Of a DNA stretch of 64,000 bases, positions 13,134 through 25,500 are shown piece by piece (position 1 is the first letter of the stretch; each line of letters starts with the position of its first letter). Both the position numbers and the translations under genes were made by a program. Under the pieces are notes generated by a model. It made no database searches. It saw only the letters and a list, made by a program, of their open reading frames with translations, and was not told where the DNA came from. Origin of the DNA: Tethya wilhelma (Eukaryota > Porifera > Demospongiae > Tethyida > Tethyidae); NCBI GenBank assembly GCA_964030475.1, contig CAXIPT010000001.1, positions 2,358,449-2,422,448 of the forward strand, in the 5' to 3' direction.

Positions 13134-15340
13134 TCACATGAATTTAATCCAGTTGCACGTGGCATAATCAAAGAGAACTGAAAAAAGTACTAGTAGCGGA
13201 GAAAGAGAGCTGAAAATTGTGTCATAAAGGTTTAGCTAGCTTACACTTTGTATAATTAGGCTTTAGTTTAAGTTACACTAGGCTTTGTGTGTTAAGTTGT
13301 GCACTCCGATGAAGCTACAGAGACAAACGTTTGTCTACTCCATGTTTGAGATGCCTGTGTGTCTACCGTCCACGCACAACCTCTAATATGCTCATTCGTC
13401 GCTGAACATCGCACACCTTTGTGGGTAAGCTATTGGATGTTCAAAACTGTTGCATCTTTTCAAACTACTATAATAAAATAGTAAACCCTCAGTGTTCTTC
13501 ATAAAAATTGTATCAAAACGTGTGGTGGGCTTTATTTGGAGTGAAGAAAATTTATTCACTAGTTTTTGTACAGACTACACAATGAAGATAATTTGTAATT
13601 AATTCCAGTACTCTGAGCTAAGCCAATTTGATGTGTTCAAAATATTCACCATTTTAATTTGTATAAATGTCTGTGTCTCGAATCCTACTAACATGGTATG
13701 TGGGGCAATTCCAATCTCGTAGTGCTAGCTAATTTCCCTAGTATGAATGCTGTTCAGATTATACTTTTCCTGAACTGCAGATCTGGTAGGTTCTATTGAT
13801 AGAAAAAAGTCACTGCTGAATAGCGTTTATAGCAGAGAAATAAGCACATCGTAATAAGCACTCTCCTGTTACATTAAATTGTGCTAAAGAGGGACAAGTA
13901 GTTTACTACAATTGTTGCTTTGATGGTGTATTTGCTTTGGCATTTGTGTGCCTGAAGTACAATGCCACACATGTAAACATGTACATGTAGGTAGTGTCAA
14001 AGGAGCTGTATAAGTACCTGTGTTTTTACAGTGTCACTAGCATGGCATGTTGACAGTATTGAAACAATGTCTGTAATTATAGTCATCTCTAACTGACCAT
14101 GAAAAGTCAGTTGAAGACTGTAAGCTTATAGGATGAGCAGCTTCTCTAGTCTCTCTCCATTGCTCTCCTACACTTTCAACTTGGTGTGTGCTGCTTGTCA
14201 TTTTTTCAACCCTCCCCTCATTTTATTGCCATTTTTATATTTTCCCCTCCCTTACAGCTTATGTCTTGACAGCTGAGTTTGTATTATGCATCATTAGAGT
14301 GTTCAGGTAAGCAATGCAGTTGTGTGAGTGATCACTTGCCACTCTCTCATCAATCTTACAATCTCAGAGAGTACCCCTTGTACATGTAATATGGAAAGTG
14401 AATCCTGGAGTAATGAAAGGGGGGTATTGGTGGCTTTAGGGGGGCTGAATATGAAAGTGTTACAGTGTGGGGGAAACTGAGGGAGGGTTGTAGACTGGTT
14501 GTAGTAGTTGTGAAAGTTTATTGAATTCTTTCTTGTCTTGATATTTTCCCTCCCCTGCAGATTTACCTTCCCAATCACTATTTACTCGCAAGTTTGTCAT
14601 TTTGTATCCTATCGCTATTTGAATACTTTATCCTTAAATTTTTGTTACAAATCATTAATTTACGATATTTAGTTTTAGTTCTACCTCAGCTGTCGGACGA
14701 GAGTGCCTCGTACAACAAACACAAACGCCCAAAGCATCAGCCTCACACTTCACACTCATCACAGTAAACTCCTCCCCCTCACACACACACACACTCCATT
14801 CCATCACGACAACCGTCATCGTCACTTGTGCTTGCTTGTGTGTGACAAATTATTGTTCACGTTAATCACTGCATCGTCCCATCCCAGTTGAAACCTCTCA
14901 CTGTGATCAATAGATTGAGGAAAGAAGCATCCAATATAAGTCCGATCATCCATCACTGTCATTAGTCAGCATCATTTGTGATTCTTGCAAGAAAAAAAGT
15001 ATCCGTATCAAGCCTATCTTCTCATATCTTATTCATCTTCTCAATATTATTGACTCTCTTTAGTTGTCATTTGCACTCAACAACCTAGGAACACTTGTCA
15101 TCAATTTTCACCTATTTCTTTGCACACATTTCTTCTTATTTTTCTTTTCTTCACTTGTGTTTGTGTCATCGTTTTTTTACTTGTGTTTCTTATTTCTATT
15201 TTTCTGTGAGCAGAAGTGAATCACGTCTCTAGCTACCTCTTGTTAGCAGTGTCTGTTTGTATAGGGTAAGTGGTTTCCCTTTTGTCCAAGTGTGGACAGC
15301 TTCCTAAATGTTAAATATGCTTGTGTAAACAAAAAATACT
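13134..15340. repeat. Copy 1 of a ~2-kb direct segmental duplication (non-coding, contains a 5'-UTR-like exon)
   Basis: The segment from the ccagttgcacgtggcataat neighbourhood to the ttaaatatgcttgtgtaaac end recurs at about 18353-20325. The copies are colinear and near identical apart from small substitutions and roughly 200 bp of deletions in copy 2 (for example around 13800-13880). Near its right end is an exon-like stretch: acceptor gtgagcag near 15212, then about 55 bp, then donor gtataggGTAAGT near 15267. No long open frame is present. Because copy 2 lies just upstream of the gene starting at 20541, I infer these are duplicated promoter/5'-UTR regions. Edges are estimated by eye. Confidence 0.7.
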
Positions 15341-15351
15341 TATGCATACAT

Positions 15352-15354
<3 letters not shown>

Positions 15355-15390
<36 letters not shown>

Positions 15391-15391
15391 N
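15355..15391. repeat. (CA)n microsatellite ending in a one-base N gap
   Basis: An uninterrupted CA repeat ends in an N at 15391, directly before the first satellite unit. The N marks an assembly gap of unknown true size. Confidence 0.9.
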
Positions 15392-18045
15392 TTCTAGTGT
15401 TGTCCGATCCTTAGGTTTCTAGTTTGATACAGGACGGTAGGAACTACAAGTCGATTGTAAACAGAGATAGAGTGTAAAAATGGAAATGAACAGAATTCTC
15501 CACACTATGGGGGTTGCTATAAGCTGCCAGACTCACTCACATTTTGAAATGAACCTTCAACATCTTTTAGTGTTGTCCGATCCTTAGGTTTCCAGTTCGA
15601 TATTGGATGGTAGGCACTACAATTTGATTGTAAAACTGTAAAAATGGAAACAGACAGAATTTCTCCACACTATGAGGGTTGTTATAAGCTGCCAGACTCA
15701 CTCACATTGTGAAATGAACCTTCAACAGCTTCTAGTGTTGTCCGATCCTTAGGTTTCCAGTCCGATAGTGGATGGTAGGCACTACAATTTGATTGTAAAC
15801 ACAGTTAGACTGTAAGAATGGAAATGAACAGAATTCTTCACACTATGGGGGTTGCTACAAGCTGCCAGACTCACTCACATTGTGAAATGAACCTTCTACA
15901 GCTTCTAGTGTTGTCCGATCCTTAGGTTTCTAGTTTGATACAGGACGGTAGGAACTACAGTTTGATTGTAAACAGAGTTAGACTGTAAAAATGGAAATGA
16001 ACAGAATTCTCCACACTATGGGGGTTGCTATAAGCTGCCAGACTCACTCACATCTTGAAATGAATCTTCAACAGCTTCTAGCGTTGTCCGATCCTTAGGT
16101 TTCCAGTTCGATACTGGATGGTAGGCACTACAGTTTGATTGTAAACACAGTTAGACTGTAAGAATGGAAACAAAAAGAATTTCTCCACACTATGGGAGTT
16201 GCTATAAGCTGCCAGACTCACTCACATCTTGAAATGAACCATCAACATCTTTTAGTGTTGTCCGATCCTTAGGTTTCCAGTTTGATACAGGACGGTAGGA
16301 ACTACAAGTCGATTGTAAACAGAGATAGACTGTAAAAATGGAAATGAACAGAATTCTCCACACTATGGGGGTTACTATAAGCTGCCAGCTAGACTCACTC
16401 ACATCTTGAAATGAACCTTCAATAGCTTCTAGCATTGTCAGATCCTTAGGTTTCCAGTTCGATTGTGCATGGTAGGCACAGCAACTAGATTGTAAACACA
16501 GTTAGACTGTAAGAATGGAAACAAACATCATTTTCCTACACAATGGTATTGCTACTAGCTGCCAGACTCACTCACATCTTGAAATGAACCTTCAACAGCT
16601 TCTAGTGTTGTCCGATCCTTAGGTTTCCAGTTCGATAGTGGACGGTAGGCACAACAGTTCAATTGTAAACAGAGATAGACTGTAAGAATGGAAACAAACA
16701 GAATTTCTCCACACTATGAGGGTTGTTATAAGCTGCCAGACTCACTCACATTGTGAAATGAACCTTCTACAGCTTCTAGTGTTGTCCGATCCTTAGGTTT
16801 TCAGTTCGATAGTGGATGGTAGGCACTACAATTTGATTGTAAACACAGTTAGACTGTAAGAATGGAAACAAACAGAATTTCTCCACACAATGGAATCACT
16901 ACTAGCTGCCAGACACACTCACATCTTGAAATGAACCTTCATGAGCTTTTAGTGTTGTCCGATCCTTAGGTTTCCAGTTCGATACTGGATGGTAGGCACT
17001 ACAGTTTGATTGTAAACACAGTTAGACTGTAAGAATGGAAACAAACAGAATTTCTCCACACTATGGGAGTTGCTATAAGCTGCCAGACTCACTCACATCT
17101 TGAAATGAACCTTTAACAGCTTCTAGTGTTGTCCGATCCTTAGGTTTCCAGTTTGATAGGCACAACAGTTCGATTGTAAACAGAGTTAGAGCGTAAAAAT
17201 GGAAATGAACAGAATTCTCCACACTATAGGGGTTGCTATAAGCTGCCAGTCTCACTCACATCTTGAAATGAATCTTCCACAGCTTCTAGCATTGTCTGTT
17301 CCTTAGATTTCCAGTTCGATAGTGCATGGTAGGCCCTGCAACTCAATTGCAAACAGTTAGACTGTAAGAATGGAAACAAACAGAATTTCTCCACACAATC
17401 GAATCACTATTTGCTGCCAGACTCATTCACATCTTCATCTGTACCTTCCACAGCTTCTAGCTTTGTCCGATCCTTACGTTTCCAGTTCGATAGTGCACGG
17501 TAGGCACTGCAAATCCATTGTAAACACAGTTAGACTGTAAGAATTGAAATAAACAGAATTTCTCCACACTATGGGGTTGCTATAAGCTGCCAGACTCACT
17601 CACATCTTGAAATGAACCTTCCACAGCTTCTAGCGTTGTCCGATCCTTAGGTTTCCAGTTTGATACTGGATGGTAGGCACCACAATTCGATTGTAAACAG
17701 AGATAGACTGTAAGAATAGAAACAAACAGAATTTCTCCACACTGTGGGGGTCGCTCTTAGCTGCTACATTTACCCAAATCTTGATCTGAGCCTTTCATAG
17801 CTTCTAGTGTTGTCCGATCCTTAGGTTTCCAGTTCGATACTGTACGGTAGGCACTGCAATTCGATTGCAAGCTGAGTTAGACCGTAGGAATGGAAACAAA
17901 CATACTAGGGGGGTTGCTATTAGCTGCCAGACTCACTCAAATCTTGATCTGAGACATCCTTAGCCTGTGGTGTTGTCCGATCCTTAGATTTCCAGTTTTA
18001 TTGTGGACCCTAGTCACAACCATTAGAGAGTAAGACAGTAAAATT
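15392..18045. repeat. Satellite array: ~16 tandem units of ~173 bp
   Basis: The core ttgtccgatccttaggttt recurs about every 173 bp, near 15396, 15572, 15738, 15911, 16085, 16258, 16434 (variant), 16607, 16783, 16955, 17128, 17290 (variant), 17464, 17637, 17810 and 17972. Each unit also carries gctgccagactcactcacat and a gtaagaatggaaacaaacag-like block. Units drift in sequence, and those at the right end are most diverged, so the array is not a pure assembly expansion. Short open frames inside the array are chance. Between 18046 and 18352 I see only unique sequence without a gene. Confidence 0.9.
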
Positions 18046-18352
18046 TGAAATAAATATCATTACCCCACACTAAGGTTTTGCTATTATAAACCTAGATGAG
18101 AAAGTGATCATAATTGCATTCTGTTCACCTTCCTGAGACCTCCTCTGCTCTGATTGGGCTCCAAATTGCTTTAGGGTAGGATCCACATTAAGCATTCAGT
18201 GTGGGCGGGTCTGCAGTCAAGGGGTTATTCAGCTTTTATTCTACCAGATCCTTAGGTCCGGTCCATTTCCACTTTTCGTATCATATAATAATTCGCAAAG
18301 GCGCACTCGTGTCGTACCTCCTCTGGGGGTGGGGTCTGGGGACGTGGTCACG

Positions 18353-20322
18353 TCACATGAATCTCATCCAGTTGCACGTGGCATAATCTAGAACTAAAAA
18401 GAACTCAAAAGAGCAGTGGAGAAAGAGAGCTGAAAATTGTGTCATAAGGTTTAGCTTACGCTTTGTGTAATTAGGTTTTAGTTTAAGTTATAATAGGCTT
18501 TGTGTGTTAAGTTGTGCACTCCGATGAAGCTACAAAGACAAACGCTTGTCTACTCCATGTTTGAGATGCCTGTGTACGTGTGTCTACCGTCCACGCACAA
18601 CCTCTAATATGCTCATTCGTCGCTGAACACCGCACACCTTTGTGGGTAAGTAATGGATGTTCAAAACTGTTGCATCTTTTCAAACTACTGTTATAAAATA
18701 CTAAACCCTCAGTGTTCTTCGTCATAAAGACACAAAACGTGTGGTGGGCTTTATTTGAAATGAAGACAAATTTATTCACTAGTTTTTGTACAGAGTACAC
18801 AATGAAGATAATTTGTAATTAATACCAGTACTCTGAGCTAAGCCAGTTTGTGATGTGTACAAAATATTCACCATTTTTATCTTGTATAAGTTTCGATGTC
18901 TCAAATCCTAACAGTGGTATGTACTCTCCTGTTACAGCTAAAGAGGAACAAGTAGTTTACTACAATTGTTGCTTTAATGGTGTATTTGCTTTGGCATTTG
19001 TGTGCCTGAAGTACAATGCCACACATGTAAACATGTACATGTAGGTAGTGTCAAAGGAGCTGTATAAGTACCTGTGTTTTTACAATGTCACTAGCATGGC
19101 ATGTTTGCAGTATTGAAACAATGTCTGTAATTATAGTCATCTCTAACTGACCATGAAAAGTCAGTTGAGGACTGTAAGCTCACAGGATGATGTGGTGTGT
19201 GCTGCTTGTCATTTTTCAGTCCCCTACTCATTTTATTGCCATATTGATATTTTCCCCTCCCTTACAGCTTATGTCTTGACAGCTGAGTTTGTATTATGCA
19301 TCATTAGAGTGTTCAGGTAAGCAATGCTGTTGTGTGAGTGATCACTTGCCACCCTCTCATCAATCTTACAATCTCAGAGAGTACCCCTTTTACATGTAAT
19401 ATGGAAAGTGAATCCTGGAGTAATGAAAGGGGGATATTGGTGAGCTTTAGGGGGGCTGAATGTGAAAGTGTTACAGTGTGTGGGAAACTGAGGGAGGGTT
19501 GTTGACTAGTTGTGAAAGTTTATTGAATTTTTTCTTCTCTTGATGTTTTCCCTCCCCTGCAGATTTACCTTCCCAATCACTATTTACTCGCAAGTTTGTC
19601 ATTTTGTATCCTATCGCTATTTGAATACTTTATCCTTAAATTTTTGTTACAAATCATTAATTAACGATATTTAGTTTTAGTTCTACCTCAGCTGTCGGAC
19701 AAGAGTGCCTCGTACAACAAACACAAACGCCCAAAGCATCAGCCTCACACTTCACACTCATCACAGTAAAACTCCTCCCCCTCACACACACACACACTCC
19801 ACTCCATCACGACAACCGTCATCGTCACTTGTGCTTGCTTGTGTGTGACAAATTATTGTTCACGTTAATCACTGCATTGTCCCATCCCAGTTGAACCTCT
19901 CACTGTGATCAATAGATTGAGGAAGGAAGCATCCAATATAAGTCCGATCATCCATCACTGTCATTAGTCAGCATCATTTGTGATTCTTGCAAGAAAAAAA
20001 GTATCCGTATCAAGCCTATCTTCTCATATCCTATTCATCTTCTCAATATTATTAACTCTCTTAGTTGTCATTTGCACTCAACGGTCTAGGAGCACTTGTC
20101 ATCAATTTTCACCTATTTCTTTGCACACAGTTCTTCTTATTTTTCACTTGTGTTTGTGTCATCGTTTTTTACTTGTGTTTCTTATTTCTGTTTTTCTGTG
20201 AGCAGAAGTGAATCACATCTCTAGCTACCTCTTGTTAGCAGTGTCTGTTTGTATAGGGTAAGTGGTTTCCCTTTTGTCCAAGTGTGGACAGCTTCCTAAA
20301 TGTTAAATATGCTTGTGTAAAC

Positions 20323-20325
<3 letters not shown>
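18353..20325. repeat. Copy 2 of the ~2-kb direct segmental duplication
   Basis: This copy matches 13134-15340 in the same orientation, including the CA-rich run near 19785 and the exon-like block with donor gtataggGTAAGT near 20259. It ends in a CA repeat just as copy 1 does, and lies immediately upstream of the gene at 20541, so it is the more likely functional promoter and 5' UTR of that gene. Confidence 0.7.
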
Positions 20326-20400
<75 letters not shown>

Positions 20401-20489
20401 NTTAGCAGTGTCTGTTTGTATAGGGTAAGTGGTTTCCCTTTTGTCCAAGTGTGGACAGCTTCCTAAATGTTAAATATGCTTGTGTAAAC

Positions 20490-20532
<43 letters not shown>
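20326..20532. repeat. (CA)n microsatellites, N gap, and a local re-copy of the UTR exon end
   Basis: A long CA run ends at an N (20401). The bases after the N (20402-20500) repeat those at about 20230-20325, including gtataggGTAAGT, and run into a second CA tract. An exact repeat across an N within a microsatellite is most simply an assembly overlap that was not merged. Confidence 0.85.
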
Positions 20533-20535
<3 letters not shown>

Positions 20536-20540
20536 TGCAC

Positions 20541-22036
20541 ATGTACAACAGCAACATCTTCCCTCCGATGCACCATCGTCGTGCCGCCAGTGACACCTCG
20601 ATGTTCAAGAGGTCCTCCATATCCGAGATGATGAAGAAGGATGGCCCCTCCAGTAGCCACAGCAGCAGGAGTGCCACGCCCCTCATCTCATCTCTCTTCA
20701 AACCCACTGGTCAGTCAGTCACTCTTCTTTGTTTGTCCTTTGGTCTTGATTTGGGGAGGATATCATGAACACCTCTCTTTGTAGAGAACAGAATTTAGCT
20801 CTACATTATAATAAGTTGTAATTAGATTTGGGTTGACTGTGGTAGATACATTTACATGTATGTGTAGAATCCTTGAGGTATAATTCAATTTGGTCTTACT
20901 TATCACACTATGACTAATTTGTTGGTATAATGAGAGTTTTATTGCTTTTTTTTCTGTATAGTTGCTCCTGACTTGAGTCCTCCCTCCCAGCCAGCAGCAC
21001 CCACTGAGCAAAAGACTTCCCCTCAAGTTCAGCCACCAACACTACCTCAGGTAAACTATAGAAACACTCTCTGTTTGCTTGTATCTTTGTGTGCTTCTGA
21101 TGGCAAAAGCATAGATACATAGAAGCAAAGGATAAATTATGTGCTGTTCTAAAGATGTGAAATACTCTGTTGACTTTAGCTTTCTCAAGCAAAGCTACTA
21201 CTAAAATGAAACTTAATTTTGTTTCTATTTGTGTGTCCCTCCAGGCTCTGTCCTCCAATGGACACATCCCAGACCAGACCTTCCATCCTTCCTCCTCTGC
21301 TTCATCTTTCTTTCCCGTCTCCAAGTACAGTCCTACCAGACAGCGCTCAAACCCACAGCTTCAACAACAGCTTCAACAACAGCTTCAACAGCAGCAGCAA
21401 CAGCAACAACAGCAACAGCAACAACAACAACAGCAGCAACAGCAGCAACTGCAGAACATCACCAGTCCTGGAGCAAGAACAAGCCCCATGGCCTCCTTCC
21501 CTTACCAGCCCATGCAGGTGAACAGACACACACTCCATTTGGCCATTTATGTACACAATAGTGAGTCCCCAACAGCTCAGTCTGAAGACTGTGGGGCACT
21601 CGTGAATAGTTGGAATGTATTAATAGCTGTATCTCAAGGATAAGCTTGTACACAGAATTGTGTTTATTTTGCTGTAAGAGTTCACACTGTTTAGTAACAT
21701 TTAAGCACTGCACACACACACACATGCTATCATCTTTCCTCTCTCTCCCTCTCCCTCGTAGCCTGGTGTACCAATGATGTACCCCCAACCAGCGGCAATG
21801 ATGGATCACAACTGGTACTACCAGCAGATGATGCTCTATCAAGGCTACGTGCCGGCAGCTCAGTATGCTGCTGCAGCAGCTGCCGGTCACATGATGCAAC
21901 CCAGTCCCATGTTTCAATTTGGGCAGCGCTATTCAGTGACACCTGGTAAGGAAGAAGGGAAGTGTGCTTCTCTATTCATACATATGAGTGGCGTGCTGAG
22001 AATGGAATGATAATTTACTGTCTTTTGCCTGTGTGT

Positions 22037-22068
<32 letters not shown>

Positions 22069-22481
22069 TTGTGTACTCTAAATCCCAGTGTGTTGGTTGT
22101 TGCTCATACATGTACACATGCACACAGTTGTGTAAATACCCTAAAGTAGACTGAAATATTTTAATTTTGTTCCAGGTGTGATTGGTCAGCCTGCCACAGC
22201 TGCAGTTCTCTCTCCTCCTGCCACTCGGTCTCAGCAGATGGCTCATGGTGGGGTGGCCCGACTGCCTCTGGGGATGGAGCAGCTGCCCTCTCCCTCTCAC
22301 CACTCTGGCATCCCTCTGGCCAGACCCGTCCCTCAAGCCACATCACCTGTTAGTGTTAGTACAGTAACCTTCTACATTGCTTTGAACTTGGGAGGTTTTT
22401 CATGACCTCCAACTTGTGAAAGTTTTTTTTTTGCTTTGCTTGAAGCTCAGCTGTACTTTTGATATGGAGTGTTCTCATTCA

Positions 22482-22525
<44 letters not shown>

Positions 22526-25500
22526 CCTCTCCCACTCACCCACCCACACCAGCTGTCTAAAGTGGAGAGCCCATGGGGCTCCTTCCCTCCCTCCTTCCCC
22601 ATCCAACAACCCCTCATCTCTCAGCCATACCCCCTGAGTCCACAGTCAGGACAGCCCACCACCTTCCCTGGCCTGGCCCCTGGCACACAGTTCACCAACC
22701 AACCTCAGCAGCTGGCAGACCAGATGAAGATGCTCAACATAGGAGGTCAGTCATGTAGGACAAATGGAATAGTACAACTAGCTAGCTGTTTTATGTGCTT
22801 GTGTGTTGAGTAGAAGTTATAGTTTTAAACATGAACCTTTTCAGCCTGCACCATCAAACTTACTATCACTTGGTGTGCTTTATTTAGAAGCATGCATACA
22901 ATTTTGTGTGCATTGTCTATCTCCAATGGACATGACTTGGAAGTTAAAACACCTGTGCAAGAGTATATAGTGATACTCTTGACCTGTGGTATAGAGTAAT
23001 TTATCTTTGCACGAAGATAACTGATAGAGTAGAACTTTTTCATAATGTCATCTCTCCTTAACCTTTCAGGTCAGTCAGAAGGAGGTCATGATGCTGATGT
23101 GGCAGCAGCCATGCTACAACCCCAGCAAGACCCACCCTCTCAGAAGGAAGCCACCATCGCAGACATCAAACCACCTTCCTCTTCTTCAACCCAGCCGTCC
23201 AACGAGACCAGCGGGAACAGCGGTGGACCCGTCATACCGGTTCATCCTGCTCAGGTGTCTGGCAACGGGTCGTACGTCACGGGAGGGGTGGCTGGAGGAA
23301 TGGAACAGCACAATATCGTAGGAGGCCAGTTTGTGAACACCACCCACCCTCACCAAGCACTGCAGTTCATTCATTCCCAGCAGGTAGGAAGTTTGTCACT
23401 TGTAATTTGAGTCAAGAGCCTATGCAGCATCTAGCTACATCTGTGATTGGTTGGAATTAGGGATAGTACACTATTCAATCTGGTACCTACTTATCTGGGC
23501 TGGGTTGCTTAAGTCTGATCAATGATGGAGAATCTTCCAATGTAGTATAATACGAAACCACCCATAATATGAACTGTTTCAGTTTCAACCTTCGTCTAGT
23601 TGCCTTTTTAGCTTTGAGACCTGTCGGTGTATCAGAGTGGCATGTGACTGTCATGACCCACTAAAGTGTGTGTGCTATTGGTGTGTCTGTCTTCCACCTG
23701 CAGCACCCGTCTGCCTTTGGGAGTGGTCAGGAGACTGGCTACATCACCACAACACCCAGTGGAGTGATTCAATTTACATCTGGGATTCCTCCACAGCCAC
23801 AGACACCAACACAGCAGCCCTCTACCCCACCAGTTGGTGAGTAGAAAGAACATACATACACACATACATACGTACACACACACACACACATACATACATA
23901 CATACATACACACATGTAATGTACCATATAGAAGGTAAATTTGGCGAATTATTCCTCAAATCCCCAAACCGCATGCACACCTATTATAAAGAATATGGTG
24001 TGCAGGATCGAATTACCAAAGTTGCTAAACTACCAAATTTTAATGCTTACCAAATGATTATTTACCCGCTATATGGTATATTGTACTCCACGTGGTTGTC
24101 TGATGGTGTACATGCCTGCCTTTAAGTGTGAGTGATTCTTATTTGTGTAGGCTCATTGAATTTGGCCCCACCAGCAATCTTACAAGCTCAGCAACACCAG
24201 GGGATCTTCTCTCCCACTAGCACCCCGGGGATAACTCACAGCCCTGTGCACATCCTTGGTGAGAGACAATGATGGCTAGCTGCATGCATGCACATCTCAG
24301 GACACTCTAACCAGCTCTCCATTGTTGCACATTTTCAGTGGTTCTGTACATATTGTCATTATTAGATTTTTCCCCTATAATTATACTTAGGGAAAATTTA
24401 GTGACACTGGGCACTAGTTTTCCTATATACAATAGGGGATTTTTAGTGACATGCACTAATTTTTTCTTATTGTGTGATGGGGGAAATTTAGTGATGTGCA
24501 CTAAATTTTCCCTATAGTATTTGGGGAAAAAGCCTGTCACTAAAGTTCTCCTATACTACCTGGGGGTGACATTAGTGACAGCAAGCACTAAATTTCTCCT
24601 ATAATAGTTGAGGAAAGGATGAGGTTGTATATTTTTTGTAAACTGTAAATGTGTAACTGTCATGGTAGTCAAATGTAACTTCAATTGTAGTTTTTTTGAG
24701 AAAAGTTTGTCAGTTTAGTCAGTAGTGAATTTTTATGGTTTGTAAAAAATTAATAGTGCAAGTACAATCTACATAATTATGTATCTGTCATTAGGTTAGT
24801 GTGTAGTTGTTAGACAAAAGTCTTGTCAGTGTAGTCATTACGTCGAGTTTTCTTAGGCAATTTTCTTTTCTTTTAGTTTTCTTTCGCATGTACTTATAAC
24901 TTTTCAACATGTGCATTTATAACTGCACATGTTGAAAAGTATAAGTATATGTGCATGTCGTATGTCGAATTTCATATGTCGCATGTCCTTGTAGCATTCC
25001 CAATGTCGGATGTCGGATGTTGAAAGTTATAAATGTGCATTTTGGAAAGTTATAACTGCTCGTGTGTGAGTTATAACTGTTCACAGTTGAGTTATAACTG
25101 TTCACAGTTGAGTTATAAATGTTCACAGTTGAGTTATAAATGTTCACAATTGAGTTATAAATGTTCACAGTTGAGTTATAAATGTTCACAGTTGAGTTAT
25201 AACTGTTCGCTTGGAGTTATGATGGTTTACTCTATGCACTCTTTACACACACCCATGCTAGTCTATCAAGCTACACCTTCCTCCTTTGTCACGTTGCACG
25301 TATGCCTAAATAGGCTAACATAACTAACTAAATAAAAACACCTATGTAGTGTGCCCCCACTCTTTTCCCCCATGTTAAAGTGAAAGAATAGAAGTGTGCC
25401 ACCCTCACACTTTTTCCCCATCACTGATAGAGAGTGTGCATCTATCTATTCCACCTTGTGTAGGACACACCCTTGGAACTAGCCTCTTCTCTCCCCCTCC

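Noticed and set aside
13134..20325. LTR retrotransposon (two ~2-kb direct repeats as LTRs)
   Set aside because: No gag, protease, reverse transcriptase or integrase frame lies between the repeats, only a satellite. The repeats contain splice-site-bounded UTR-like exons and no clear TG...CA termini with target-site duplication.
20284..20768. Open frames made of Thr-His or Val-Cys runs around the CA repeats
   Set aside because: They are translations of (CA)n/(TG)n microsatellites and cross an N gap.
25063..25225. CRISPR-like array
   Set aside because: Units are contiguous 21-mers without spacers, in an intron of a eukaryotic gene; an ordinary minisatellite.
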